Shown: positions 37,797 through 51,600 of the stretch, piece by piece | Position numbering within the stretch: the first letter of the stretch is position 1 | How the letters are laid out: the number at the start of each line of letters is the position of its first letter | DNA from: Clavelina lepadiformis | Taxonomy: Eukaryota > Chordata > Ascidiacea > Aplousobranchia > Clavelinidae | Direction: 5' to 3' | Length of the DNA stretch: 64,000 bases | NCBI RefSeq assembly: GCF_947623445.1 | Contig: NC_135244.1 | Coordinates: 9,920,001-9,984,000 of the forward strand | Position numbers and translations under genes: made by a program | Notes under the pieces: generated by a model | The model's database searches: none | Told to the model about the DNA's origin: nothing | The model's input: only the letters and a program-made list of their open reading frames with translations

Positions 37797-40700
37797 TCAT
37801 CCACTGTCAAGATTTTGACTGTCATAACTTAAAAGAAGTGCGGCATCCACGGGCTCCATACACGTGGGACATGTAAATGACCTCATTAACCAGTCATCAA
37901 TACAGTCTAAATGATAATAATGCATACAAGGTAAATAGCGGATTGGTTCATCTTGTTCAAAGTCAATCATACAAATGCAGCATCTGCAATAAAGTGGACA
38001 GTATAAATTCAAACCATAAAAAAAAAAGACTTGACACAAGAAACTTACATACACAAAACACATAATTTACCAAGATGAATGTTGGCAACCAATGTTGCTG
38101 AATATTAGACTACTGATACTGTATATGTATAACGAAGTTTTACTTATAAAAACATTTCGCCAACTTTACTTGGATACATAGGTATTTACTAGTAGAATTC
38201 ATAAGTTGGATAGGTTGCTTACGATCAACACAATTTGAATAATATATTTGATGACAATTTGCATGTACAAATCTATACATATACTATTACCAAGCTTCAC
38301 TCGGTTAACAACTGAATTGCTTAGTATAATATTATATACTGCTTGACGTAAGGCAGTGAATCCAGTGATCCTTGACTTTTATCTAACGGACCCATACTTT
38401 ACATACCCATACTATTGGCTGGTATCAATAACTGAAAATAACATTAATCCACTATTTTGGAACACTATAAAATTATACATGCCAAGTGATATCATGCTAC
38501 TTTCGATCTTAATTGATATTAAGGTAAAATGAAAGAATTTTTGTCAGAATTTTTATCAAACCTACCAATAATGATTGACATTTTTATATATACCACAAAT
38601 TACATAATACTTACTCCCGAACTTTCTTATTTGCTACATGATTTTCATCCCATGTATTTCTGGGTAGGTGGTCAATGAGACCTTCTCTTTGGGCCACTCG
38701 AACCTTTTCTTCCTCAGTTAGTTCATTTGCTGTCCTCGACTGCCCCGGACTTAAATGATATATTGTTTGGCTTTGCTCACCTTGATCAGACTGCAAAGAA
38801 AAAAGTTGGATTAATTTAGTTACAGTAATTCTTAGCTTTGCATAAATTAAGTTATCAAAATGGTGAAATTTTTTTTTGCTAGCAATACTTACTGTGACTA
38901 CTACAAAAACACATTTGACGGAACAAAAAAAAAAATCACATACTGTATTACAATTCATTGTCAACACTATCTCCTATAGACCAACATAATGGTAATGTAC
39001 AGTAATTGTACTAAAGCATGCCAAGTACTGAGTTACAGTGCTCTTGCCATATGTTCCCAAATCAATAAAACTTTGTCACAGAGATTGCTTATACTTAAAG
39101 TTATAGGTAAATGATTAAAGTCAAAGATCTCTCTTGTAGTGAGTGAAAGCTGGCTCTCCGTGCTTACTGTTTTATCAAAAGTGAGCCACACAGCCTATGA
39201 TTAAAGATATGCGGTTAGGTTACGAGAATGGGGACGAAAAAAGTTGATTTTAGTAATTTAGGGTTTTACTGAAACTGGATTTGAATTAGAAGGTAGATTT
39301 AGATTTATATCTTATAACAATTAAGTTTTTAAAAGCTGTGAAAAATAACTTAAAATATATATTTTTTCCTAGGAAATAGTGATAGCCAAACTTTTAACGG
39401 TAAAATGAAGAGTTTAAGAACTAAACTTTTAATTTAAAATCAGATACTTATGATTACATTGTAATTTTGTTTTAGGTTTTGCCATTAGTGCAAACTGGCA
39501 ACAGTTAATCACAAACCAAGCACATCCACTGGTTGCAACAGAAAATGTTCTCACGACTGCACATTTGTTGTGACTGAAAAGTTTTGTGATCTTGATAAGC
39601 ATCGTTATCTGTAACTCATGTTTAACTATACAAACACATCGCAAGAATAATTACTTCGATTTGTGTCAACACGAAGATCATGAATTGACTGATAAGAACG
39701 GTTCCTAAATCTATTCATTTCAGTACCAAACAATAAAACTTTATTAATGTGTTGTCCAGAACATGATTATCAGTTTGAAAAATATAGTCAACAGGAAGAA
39801 CATTATTGTTGGATGTAATAAGACTAAGAACGTATTTTGTCAAGTATGGAAAATATAAGAGTTTGACGAAAATCTTTAGGCAACTTTGTGAAGATGAAAT
39901 TATTATTTTCTTGGTATGGAAATGTAATTAAATTTGTATTAAACTTGCACTAAATCAAGGTTTGCAAATTTCGGTTTACAAACAATAGGATTGCAAAAAC
40001 ACGTGCTATATATTATACTTAACGCCTTGAGTACATTTGTGGCACCAGGTACTGTTGTGAAATCCATTATTGCTAACATGAGCATTTGTCAACGGTCTGG
40101 TGAATGGTGGACTTACCAGTGTCCCATAGCATTTATAAAGTTGACTATTTCATCATAAGAATCTTATTTGGTTAAAGTATCATGCAGAATACAACACCGA
40201 ACAAAATCAATGTTTAACCACTCCATACAAAATTTAAGAACTTCTGTTAGAAAATGACAAATTCGAGTAAAACTCAAAAAACAAGCAGTATGACATCAGA
40301 AGAAATGTCAAACCACCTCAAATGCCCCTTCTCAGAAAGTGTATATACCCCAGGGAATACACTTATCTTGTTTGAATAGATGCCCAATGACATCTCAAAA
40401 CTGGTAATGCAAAATGTTACATACATTTTCCAAAGGTGGACATCTGGCACAGAAAAGGATTAACAATTGCAATGACCAGGCAGCCATTATGTGCCATTGT
40501 TTTGTAGTGGCACTGCATGTTCAAGCATTAAATGAAGCAATCAGTGGAAAAATGAAGCTTTTATGAAAAAGCTTTAAGTTAATGACATTAGCTAAGAGCA
40601 AAGAATTGATTATCCTGACAGGAATTGGTTAATAAAAGCTGACATTGAACTTGCATATTTGCTAAACAAAAAGAATGAATTCATCTCACAACCATAGTAC

Positions 40701-43700
40701 TTACACTATTCCCTTCCAGTGGCCCTACTGTCTGTGATAAGTTAATGCCAGTTTTGGGGCTTCCAGAAAGTGGTATAAGAGTCACGTTTGATTTAAGATG
40801 TCTGTTTGATCTATGCCCATGATGAGAACGATGAGAAACACCATGGTGAGGAATATCCCGACTACTTGACACAGCATGCCTAGTCGAATTCTGTTCAGGT
40901 TCAAATTCATTGTCAAGTCCTACCTGGTTCCCCATATTTTTCACGATAATGCTTTGTATTACCAACCACAAGTATTCATTTGATCGATAGTAGCTGAAAA
41001 TTTCTACATAACAGCTAAGGGGGTACATAAAATCAACAAAAACACCATTTACCAGCAGAAATAACAAAAACATTTAAGTAGATAAGCCAAATGACTGAGG
41101 AGAATTAAATTGCTGAGGATCCGATAAAAATTTCATTATTAAGTAGTCCAGTTGTTAGAAAACTAATTCACCAGAAAAATTGTATTTATGTTAGCTATTT
41201 TTCTCTTTGTAAGGTTAACTTAATGTTATAACATAGTATGAATTTGTATAACTGAAAAAAAGCTAAGATCTTCAAATTCCCCGACTTAACTATAATTTAT
41301 CTTTACCAACTAAAACCAGCTTATCACGAACCTTTTTGTCTAATAACCTATTTTATGATAAAATAGTGCCTTTCTCACTATATAGATAAATTATGAATAG
41401 GGTCTCTTATACTTTTGCAATCCAGCTTGAAGGCCTGAATGTAAAAGAGTTCTGAGGTAATAGAAAAGAAATTATGACGTAATAATTCCTAAATACTGGA
41501 GCCTGATATGGCTGTATGAGAGTGCACAAGTAAAAGAGACCTTTTTGTCTTTATTAATATGTATATGAACATAGTTTGAAACATTTACCGGTAGTCAAAC
41601 TCACTACACGGCTCACTGCAACAATAGCTTGGCATGAAACCGGCTGAATTTTCAGCCATATGCAACAATTTAGACTTATTTGTCGTTGAGATAATCAAGA
41701 AGGGTTTAAACAGACTCGCTCAGCAGCTCAAGAAACAACACCAGCACATTTAACGAAATAGGCCTAGCCTAGATTAATCTCCCAGCACGTAACCAACGTT
41801 GATGCAACGATTCGTAATTCTGATCCTAATCGTTAAAAGAAAACCTTTCATAATGTTGCAATTGGTGTCGGGTGGTGTAGTATCGAAATCGATAATACAT
41901 TTATGCAGTAAGCCAATGCCTTGAATGATCCTAAACAAAAGACTTATCAAATGAAACAGCAACAACTCCTGTCCGCTCTAGCTCACATGCCCCGCACAAG
42001 ACAAAAAGAGAAGGGTGTCGTCCAATCGCGATCGAGCATTAAGAGAAAACGAAGGTCGAGAAAGAAAAGAGCAGAACCATCTGCGAGCTGATAAGCGATC
42101 AGCGTTGTAATCAAACATGAGAAACAGCTTTCGCATTACGTCAAGCACAAACTGCATTTATGATTAAAATTACAAGTACAACAAAATGCTTGAAAGCAAA
42201 ACGATTCCACAAGTATTTTGACGAACCTTAGACACAGAACTAAAGGACGAAAATCTTCGATATTTTATTTATTACCTTTATTTATTCATCGGCCCCCGTG
42301 GCCCATTTAGTAACGATGCTGCATCGCAAACCATTGTGAGAACGGTCACCACTATTTAAATCTAACTCCAATAAAACCTTAAATAGCTAAAAGAAACTTT
42401 CTGCATCCCGATTCTCTTAACATTACCGCTTATCTTTTACAACAGGCTGCGTGACCTACTTACGATGAAATAGTCACTCATGAGGACGAAGGAGTGTATG
42501 ATGTTCACTAGTAAAGGGCGTCACTGCATTTTCAGTTAACAGAATGACAGCAGGGACCTAGCTCCAGTGGTGGGATTCAAATATTTTAACATATGGTTCT
42601 CTCACTAGCAGCATGCCATATTGACCCGGAGCCGATATACACATAGGCCTATACATACGCTTGTTAACAACCGGTTAGCGGAGGTCATTAAAATTCATTT
42701 GGATCGATGATGAAGGACAAATTAACAACATACCAAATGATGTTAAAATTAGCTTTTCTTCTTTCAACAAATGTGACTGGAAACTTGTAATCAATATTCC
42801 CTCTTATTTTGTAGGTGCCACGTGCTCAAAGGTAAAACCCAGTCGCCAGTTTTTAGTCTGCTGTTTGTCTACGTTTCTTACCATCACTAAGTTCTATCAA
42901 CGTTTTCAAAATGTTTTTTTTACACACAAGTAAATGCAAAGTCTTACATCGACTTACATTTGTCAAGTTAAATTTAAATTTTGGCAAAATTTTACACAAC
43001 TTCTGCAAAAAGCAGGCTAGTATTGTGTGCTGTAGTTAAAGAAGAACTATACATCAAAAAAGATTGGAAACAATTGAAAGTCGTTTGTATTATACCCATC
43101 ATGTGCTAACAGTACTAAGGTTAATGTATGTTATCCAAGCACAGTACCAAAATATTTCTCTAAAGAAATGCTGAAACTTGAAACAACTACTTTTTGGTGA
43201 AATGGGCACATTATTGCGTTAAAGGAAATACGCAAGCACACTTGGTGATATTCAGGTTTAAAAAGTGACATGTTACGCTTTAAGTCGAGATACCATATAT
43301 GTCTGGTATCCTTGTCAGCTGGGTAGTGTGAAGATTTGCAATGTAGATATCCACAATGCATTCATGTAAATTGAGTTTAATGCACAACAACACTATTGCT
43401 GTAATCTAGTGGGCACTTGATGAACAAATCCACACTCAGGAAAGAAGAAGACGACAGAAAATTAACAAATTGAACATTTATCAACCATAAAATAAACAAT
43501 CACTAGCCTTAGTGGTTGCTTTAGGTTTTGGGGGGGCCGAGGTGAGGTACAGCATGACTTAACCCTTTGTGGACCAGTGATGCCATTTGGAATCATTAAA
43601 CTTTTGTGGCATTAAAATGCCTCTTAAAACTGTCCAACACACCTATTAAATTTGCCGAAACAAGTCTTGCAACAGCAACTTTCTATTGATCAGATATGCA

Positions 43701-45057
43701 CTTGAATCATGCCTGAACACCAACAACCCTGTTGATGTCACATCTGCTCCCCACACAATTTTGCCAATAACTCATTAACGAAGAAAATAGAGAAATTTCG
43801 TTAGCATTTTCGGTATCAGCGTATTTTTATCCTTTTTCAAAAAGTAGGCTGAAAATGAATGTAGATAAAGAGGGTGCAATGCCATTCAGTCTGTTTCCCT
43901 TTTTTGCATCAAATTGTTCTTAGTTGGCTTTAAACAAGTATGGTAATAAATAAAGTTTTAAATTTGTCATGAAGACACTCCATGCACTGACATGCCAAAG
44001 TGTAGTTGTTTTACAAGAATTAAAACACATATTATGTATATGGTTCTGATGCTAGCATCCAAATGGCAACAACACCAAACAAAATATACATTGTAAACAG
44101 TTTAAATTCTATATTGTTATCCAGTACTTTCAACTTGTACATAAACCATGTATGAGTTGAGAGTTGTTAAGCTAGCTTAACTATAAACTCACGATTTTTA
44201 AGCATTGACAATGTTTCTAGTTTGAAATGAAACGTATGATATTTGTTTTTTTATTCATTCTTAAAATTACAAGCTCCTGCCCAAACCATGAACCATCCAC
44301 AAACCAAATTTCAACATTATCAATTAATATTAGTTCGTAAGGGACTTTACAGTTATACACAGCATGAAAACTAATCATCTGCAATTATCATAATGTTGGA
44401 AACATGTATAGTAGTTAAGCAGGTCATGTTGTGTTGCGCTGAATAACACTTACATTGATTTGTTGGAATCAATGTGTGCCTGCTTTCTTTTTCACTTAGA
44501 GCAGTGTTGCATAAACCAAAGCCCATAACCAACTTTGACATTATGTTTACGCACAGCATCATTGCATCTGGATAACTTCATTTCTATATATCATATCAGT
44601 TATTATTTCTCATTGCACAGTATATAACATTTCCATAAAACGATATGTCACAACCTTTTTTGCATCTATATTTCGTTTTAACAGTTTCATCTGCATGGTA
44701 TCTAAAAGCCTACTTGTTAAAATATGTTGATAAACGTGCAAAGTATATTTATTATATATATGATTATATGTATACCATTTATGAACAGTATAAATATGTA
44801 TTTGGATTCCAGGCTGTGCACACATCTTTTTATGACCATAACAAGAGTTGCAAAATAATAGCACTAAAACAAAATTGTTTCTGCATTTCACTGTGTCTAT
44901 ATTATATGGCTACTTGTCATACCAAAACATTTATGAATACCTGATAAGGAGGCATGTAAGGAGGTGGATACCTAAGCTCATCATCGTCAGAGCTTTCTTC
45001 ATTTCGGAGCAAAGAAATGTCATCGACATCTTCTTCAGACCCAAAGCAATTTCCCAT
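37797..45057 (-). CDS. RNF11: RING-H2 E3 ubiquitin ligase RNF11
   Basis: Small membrane-anchored E3 ligase that partners with NEDD4-family HECT ligases at endosomes. Coding exons: 45057-44941, 38790-38615, 37983-37797; 159 residues (human 154). Exon 1 begins MGNCFGSEEDVDDISLLRNE: Gly2 (N-myristoylation) and Cys4 (palmitoylation) are kept, as is the DDISLL block. It ends PPPYMPPYQ, a PPxY-type WW-domain ligand. Exon 2 carries ELTEEEKVRVAQREGLIDHL, the conserved helix. The last exon carries the RING: CCICMIDF, LPCMHYYHLDCIDDWLMRSF and TCPTCMEPVDAALL, with all eight zinc ligands in C3H2C3 order. The first intron is about 6.1 kb and contains the candidate alternative exon at 40705-40935. Splice phases agree (0 then 2). 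Confidence 0.93.
39187..39347 (+). repeat. Dispersed repeat, copy A
   Basis: Matches 54041-54223 over most of its length: both share CACACAGCC at the start, AAAAAGTTGATTTTAG, an AATTAGAAGGTAGAT-like block and AGCTGTGAAAAAT at the end. No terminal inverted repeats are seen and the family is unknown. It lies in the RNF11 intron between the candidate alternative exon and exon 2. Confidence 0.6.
40705..40935 (-). CDS. Candidate alternative first coding exon of RNF11
   Basis: Inside RNF11 intron 1, a frame starts with ATG in a good context (A at -3, G at +4) and reads MGNQVGLDNEFEPEQNS, then a His/Arg-rich stretch (HHGVSHRSHHGHRSNRH), ending ...GPLEGNS at a strong donor AGT|GTAAGT. The exon is 77 codons and ends in phase 0, exactly what RNF11 exon 2 accepts. 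Gly2 would again be a myristoylation candidate, but PPxY and Cys4 are absent. The AG before GTAGGACTTG (inside ATGGGGAACCAG) has a poor pyrimidine tract, so use as an internal cassette exon is less likely than use as a first exon. It could instead belong to an unrelated small transcript. Confidence 0.4.
41401..41541. mobile_element. MITE with GGTCTCTTTTACTTTTGCA-type inverted ends
   Basis: Ends GGTCTCTTATACTTTTGCA and TGCACAAGTAAAAGAGACC are inverse with two mismatches. Same family as 6441-6670, shorter interior, no coding capacity. Lies in RNF11 intron 1. Confidence 0.7.
41542..44940. other. RNF11 intron 1, upstream part
   Basis: About 3.4 kb between the small element at 41401 and RNF11 exon 1. 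If 40705-40935 is a true first exon, its promoter would lie at the low-coordinate end of this stretch. No gene or repeat boundary is recognised. Confidence 0.35.
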
Positions 45058-45472
45058 GGTGTTAAATTTCAATTCAATGACTCATGTTTGTTTAAATTTA
45101 TTAACTAAAAAGTATATAGTTCAACCATTTCAAATTATGCAAAATTAGCTTGAAACACATATTGGCCTCCCTAAAATGTGGTACCATAATCTTCACTGGT
45201 TATTGCTAAAAACTTAATTGAAAAATAAAAAGAACTAGTACAGCTACCGGTATAAAGCTGATTATTTAAAACCATTTTAAACTGATGCAGCTTATAGGCT
45301 ACCGTACATCCTTGGAATTTAATGCAAAAACAATGTACAAATCTTCCCAATCGGCTAAGAAGCATACCTTGATGATGATTAGCACAACAGCTGTTTGCAA
45401 CAAGGGTTGCACAGTCTGACTGACAAATTCATGTTGGCGAGCTGAGATGGTTAGAAGTCACACAAGCTAGGC

Positions 45473-46748
45473 CAGGGTGGTCCAAGCCTGCCTGCATGAA
45501 GGGCCACATTAAGTTTGAGGAAAACATTGCGCGCCGCAAATAGGTAAACTAAACCCAGTCTAATGTAAGCAAAGGGCTGAATTTACTGATCTAATCAAAC
45601 TAATTTTTACCGCACGACGAATAATGCACTTTTTGATACTTTCTACTTGTTTACAACCGCGTCTGCAACAAAGAGCAAAAATCGTCGCATATGTTGATAA
45701 AATAACACTGTCATCCTCATTAAGGAGGTCACACTTTATTATTGTGGTTGACACAGAGTCATACTGTTACCTGAAATTTAAAGCAAAGTTATTGCGTAGT
45801 TTGCAAATGCAAAGATTTGCACTTTGAGTCGGCGAATGCAAGTTAGAAAAGTAATAAGATGTCTCCGAAAGCAAGAAGAGTGAAATTAAGTCGAATTAAA
45901 CAATTTTTTGTACCAGTCACTACAAAAAATATTGCAAGAAAAGTAGCAGGCAAGTTGCCAAAACAGTTAATGCAGTAATATCTGATCCTATAGACGCTCT
46001 AGTGCTCAAGTATCTGTACAATTATATAAGCAGACAAGTGACTTCAACAACAGCAACCTAGAACCTACATCAGAGCTCTACTTCACCTATTTTTTTTCAT
46101 TTATTAAAGCATAATAATCTCGAAGATATCTGCCAACTATACCCATGGTCATGAAGAAAACAAAAAGCCTGTGCTTTCATTTCCAATAGAAATGGTTTAA
46201 AATGTATTCGTGGTTGGAGGTTAGCGGTGTTCTGTGCTTTTCCTATTCAAAAGCCAATAACTTAAATTTGCTAAGTTTAGCGAAAAAGAAGGAGTTAACA
46301 TTTATATATTCAGGATTTAATAACTTAACTTAAATGTATGTGTAACCAAAAGGTCTTTGAATCGCATCAAAATTCGGGAAATCCCCGCTTAGCAGTTAAC
46401 CAATTTAGTTCCATAAAAAATGATTCAGTATCAATAAAAATCAATGAGGGCCACAAAAACCAACAAAATGCCGCGAGGGAATCCTTGATAAAATTATTTA
46501 GTTCCAAGCAATATTTTCTTGAGCAAGGCGTAGCATTCAGAGGTCACTCCAATGAAGATGGCAACTACGTACAACTTCTAAACCTCCGAGCACATGAATC
46601 GCCAGATTTAGAAAAGTACCTCCAGTTCTCGACAAATTTTATATCTCAGGAAGAACAAGAGGAAATGATGAAAATTTTTAGTCATTCGATTCTATGTTCT
46701 TGGACTTCAAACATAAAGGAAAATTGCCTCCCCCCACAAATAATTTAG
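45473..46748 (+). pseudogene. Decayed hAT transposon with ZMYM1-like (DUF4371) transposase remnants
   Basis: The left end CAGGGTGGTCCAAGCCTGCC at 45473 resembles hAT termini. A 39-codon frame at 45859-45978 (MSPKARRVKLSRIKQFFVP...) ends in a stop and may be an N-terminal remnant. The frame at 46338-46748 contains LEQGVAFRGHSNEDGNYVQL followed by LLNLRAHESPDLEKYL and a QEEMMKIFSHSIL helix, matching the conserved start of the DUF4371/ZMYM1 hAT transposase core. Nothing downstream continues the catalytic domain and the right terminus is not found, so the element is broken. Confidence 0.6.
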
Positions 46749-48645
46749 ATTTCCGCCACTGATCTTAGTATTCAATTTGTTCACGAAAGGGATGCGGTAT
46801 GTTTTTCAAAGAATGACGTCTCAAATATTTGTGTGTGTTCGTGCACCTGAGAGCCTCATTATCTGGCCAACCTGGCTACAGAAACGGGACCCCAGTCCCT
46901 GGGGTGGTGTTTCCTTTGGTGAGCTTTATCCAACCATCTGCGTGCGGCGTCGGCACGACCTTAACGTTTTCTTGTGTAATATATGTACATATTAATATTG
47001 GCTATTTACTCTGTGCCTTTTTATTTTAGTTTAACTTAACATGTTTCGTGGTGGTTTCACCTTCCATTGTTGTAAGCTTGTGGCACCACTGTAGTTTAAT
47101 TATTGCACGTGTTACCTCCATTACGTTACGCTTTAAGTACGTTTTTCATTTCATCTAACTGCGCGGAATGCTCTTATTCACTTTGCAAAGAAGGCTAACC
47201 CATTTATTTTGATTTTAAAATGCCGTTCCACCTATTTAAGCAGTCTACTTCGTCTGATACAATCAGAACAGTTTGGTATGATGACAGCGACCGTGAGCAA
47301 AACGCCTGTCAAAATGGAGTAATCTCCAAATACTGCACAAACTTTTTCCTCGGAATTTGCAAAGTTTAGTGGCTAACTGATTAAGTTGAAAATAGATTCC
47401 ACTCCTGTAAGCGTTTGTACAGATTAAAAGAAAGTTTGAAACGTTTACGAAGGCGACAACGAATGTTGGATACCATTAATCTGTTTTATCATGTAGAACC
47501 TACATTTAAAAACATGACCAAAAATAACGTTGTTGACTACTGCAATGAAAAAGGCGCAGGTCTTAGAATTTCCGATTTACCTTGCATATAGGCTGCTTTG
47601 CAAAACAAAATATACAAATGAATGCATAACATAACATAACCGGGCCGTGAATTTTCTAGCCATACTATGGCAGCCGATACGCAACAATTTTGTACCGGTC
47701 TTGCAAAAAATCTCTCGAAAATAGCTGTGTGAAAGTTTTCAACAATGACTGAACATCAAAAGCGGGATGCAAATTTGTAATTCTTCGAAGTCGAAATCAT
47801 GCAAATTTTGCTATTCTCAAAGAGCATCTAATTAATACATATACAAAAATCAGATGAAATTTGGTAGCATAGTTCACGTAATAGAAAGGAAAAGTTAAAC
47901 TAAAGTTCTTGTTCAAATCTAACATCGTACGTAACTATAGTGTAAGGATTCCAGCCATTTAAAATGTTTATTGTTGCTAAAGACGAAGGCTGGCAACAAA
48001 TTAATACAGGATGATGAACTGGATTGCTCGGTAAATGCATTACATAATGTCAGCAACATAGGAACTAGCGAGTAGTCTATTGTAATGATAGTAATTAGTG
48101 AAACACGATAACGTAATGTGCAGCATATTAGCAACCAAATGCTGGTAAGATACCAGAAACCACGACACCCAAGCACAATATATTTCCATTAAGAATACAC
48201 ACAATTGAACGCCATTCGTTCACTCAGGTTATCTTGACCTGACCAGAATTCAAAACGTAAAAAAACAGTTTTTTCTGTAATCAATCAACGTTATTAATCA
48301 GGCAGTACTTTTTCTTCAAACCAGTATTAAATCAAAAATTAATGCACGGAAAAAAGCAGACACTTTTGTTGTAAAAAAAACAGTACTTGCGAACGTTAAA
48401 TTTAGTCACTGTGTATTTTCAAGGAACTTTGTGTACGCACTTGAAAATACGGGAAAAAATACTAGGTAAGTAATGATAACAATAGTTAAGTTCTAGTAAT
48501 AGATTTTCACTCTGGCAAATAATAAGTACATTGCTTTCAATTTTTTTAAAGCAAAAGATTAATATATAATTGTTGAACTGATTACCTAAACTACATAATT
48601 GCACTACACACCAGGATTTCAGCAGCTTTTCGAGTTTGGAACTAC
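46749..48645. other. Intergenic stretch between the hAT relic and CTH
   Basis: Two possible coding scraps are seen on the + strand: 47221-47370 (MPFHLFKQS...) and 47412-47591, which includes a basic coiled-coil-like run (LKESLKRLRRRQRMLD). They may be more transposase debris but cannot be assigned. TTTATT at 47967-47972 is a candidate CTH polyadenylation signal on the minus strand. Confidence 0.35.
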
Positions 48646-51600
48646 TTAGTCCGCAACCTGACAAAAGAAAATGTAATGATTAGGAGAGTAACATGATATA
48701 ATGAGTACAGGAACATGGCAGTGACATCTCCTTTAAAACAGCATATTAAATTTGGGCTTTTATCCACCAAGTCGTTGCATGCACAACATTGGCAAACTTA
48801 TCACTAATCAAACTGCACTAAAACTAGAAAAAGAAATAGTAATATACAAAGTTTAACACTCCTTTTCCTTTTCATCGGTTGCTTGGCTTGAACCACATAT
48901 TATTATCACTCGTCCACAGCTCTTTAAATATTGGTTTACATACGCATTAAATATTTTAATTCTCCATAATCGGCTATTCCAAGCCTGTTTTTTTGCAAAT
49001 GGAGCGTCACTTTAACTATTTTTTAACTAATTCAGTATTTCTTTAATTTGGATGAATTGGGTGGAAAATAAAGACGTTAATAAAATGGTTTATGTTGGCT
49101 GCAAAATGACTACTCACGGCTGCATTTATAGCTTGATCAAGATCATTAATGAGATCATCGGCCTCCTCAATACCACAAGAAAGACGAATAAAGTTGTCAC
49201 CAATTTCAAGCTTCTCCCTCTGTTCAGGTGGAACAGATGCATGCGTCATAATTGCACTGCAATGTAAAGCAGGATTTTATTTAAAACGATATACTAACTA
49301 AATCATATTTAGACACAAACAAGACGAAGTAGTGTAAGAATATTAGAAAAGATTTGCATTTAGCCAACTACATCAAAATAGTTCCAAGCTTGAATATTTG
49401 TGAGTGCAGTTAAAAATGGCAAAACTAGTACGAAATGAAATCTTTATTTTATTATCAAAGAAAACGTTGCTCACGGATGTTCAGCTAAACTCTCAAATCC
49501 ACCGAGACTTTCTGCCAATGTGAAAACTTTTAGTGACCTGAGGAATACGTTAGCAGTTTTAAGATCACCTTTCAACCAGAAGGCAATCATACCAGAGCAT
49601 CCAGTGGCCTACAAATGGAAAACGTCTTAGTACTTAAAGTTTTGTTGACATGCTAATGTTGAATTTTTCATGCTGAACCACACTTTAGAACATTGGCTGG
49701 TGCAGAAAACAGGTATAACCAAGATAGCATTATTTATTGTAGTGGACGTTTTGCATTTCTCTGAAAACAGGTAAACTAGCGTTAATAATTATGTAATGCT
49801 TTCACGGTAAAACTCTAATACTCTAAGATTTTGCAGATAGTGAACATAAAATTAAACAAAAAATCATGACTATAGATAGAATATCATCTACACAATATGC
49901 TTTCAATCTGATGCCTTTACCTGTTTTTTCATAATCTCATACTGTGGATGAGAAGGTAGACCAGGATATTTCACTTTAATAACATTTGAATTTTGCTCAA
50001 GATAGGTTGCCACAGCAATAGCATTTTTTTGGTGCCTTTCCATACGAACGGCAAGAGTTTTAAGGCCACGATTGACCAAATAACAGTCGAATGGAGAAGG
50101 AACGGGACCAGTGGCTGAAGAATAGCAAAGCATTAAAATGAAAAGCAGGCAAAGATCATTTGAGTTGAAGTGCCAATTATAGAGTAACAAATGCACTAGA
50201 AAATGAACAAAATTACCATATTGTAAAAAACTCAATTTCTTGTATATTTCATCGCTACTAGTGGCAAGTAAACCCATCACTACATCACTATGCCCATTCA
50301 TGTACTTCGTTGCAGAGTGTAAAACAATATCTGCCCCAAGATTGAGTGGTCTCTGCAAAGATTTTTGTTTTTTAATAAAGCAATATAATCAGTAAGAAGA
50401 TGATCACTGTTTGCAGTATCATAGTACTGCATAACAAATCAAGCACACACTAGCACATAAACTTGTTTAGAAGTCAGAAATGTATCAAAACATGGTATTT
50501 CGCTCAAACTTCTTCAAATCTTGCTTTCCCAGCAAACAACCTGAAAGTAAGATGACATGAATGTGTTGTCAACCACCATTATGCAACCTTCCTGTGACTT
50601 TATCAAGTCAGCCACTCCCCGAACATCAGTAACTTTCATGGTGGGATTGGTTGGAGTTTCCACCCAGACAATCTATAAGCAATTCCAAACAAACATAAAA
50701 ACTAACATCATAACAAAAACATATGCAATGAAACCAACGGGTGTATACATATTTACAGATACAAATGTTAGCCGCGCCTGCAAACTGGCCTAAAGTGTCA
50801 AAACTTTAAACTACTACTTGCTTCTGAAGTATTTGGGGTAGGGCTTTTATTACAATAAACTTGAGAAGCCCAACATTCTAGCCGGAGGCCATTTTGTAGA
50901 TAACTCATACTTTTGAATAACAGCACGCTAACTCTTGGTTTTGGGCTTATAATAATGACTTGCAGTCAACTTACTTTTGTGTTGGGCCGCAATGCATTTT
51001 TGACATTATCCAGATTAGTAAAATCAACAAATGAAAACTCCAGCCCAAACTTTGATGCAATCTTTTGGAAATAACTAAAAATTATTAACAAATAAATTTA
51101 TAGAAAAATAAGCTTATAACAACATAGCAGCTTCTTTCAGAGGTTATGAAATATGGTACAGGAAGTCAGTTACACATTCTTCTTCAAGCCCTATTTAAAC
51201 TTAATCATTATTTGTATTATTCAAACATAGCAAGCTCGCAACCAAGATGAATAACTTATTTACAAATGCTAAAAACCACAGGCAAAACATGGTAGCTCTA
51301 TGAAGAAACAGTATCATACAGATTACAAAAGATGTTTACCGATTTGTGCCACCATAAACGTCATCTGTAGATATAACATGATCACCAGCCTTTAAAGTGT
51401 TGATGATTGTCATAGTTGCAGCAAGTCCACTAGCAAATGCCAATCCTATACAAAAAGTTGGATTTAGCCATATGCATGCATTAAATTCTGACTATTTTTC
51501 AAATTTTATTTACCTACAAACACGATATGCTAAGAAACAAGAATGGCATAAATTAGTGGACCATGCACCCACACATATTTAACAAACAATCATTTTTGTT

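Noticed and set aside
47221..47591. Possible THAP-like or coiled-coil transposase debris
   Set aside because: The Cys/His pattern of a THAP finger cannot be placed and the frame is broken; too little to call.
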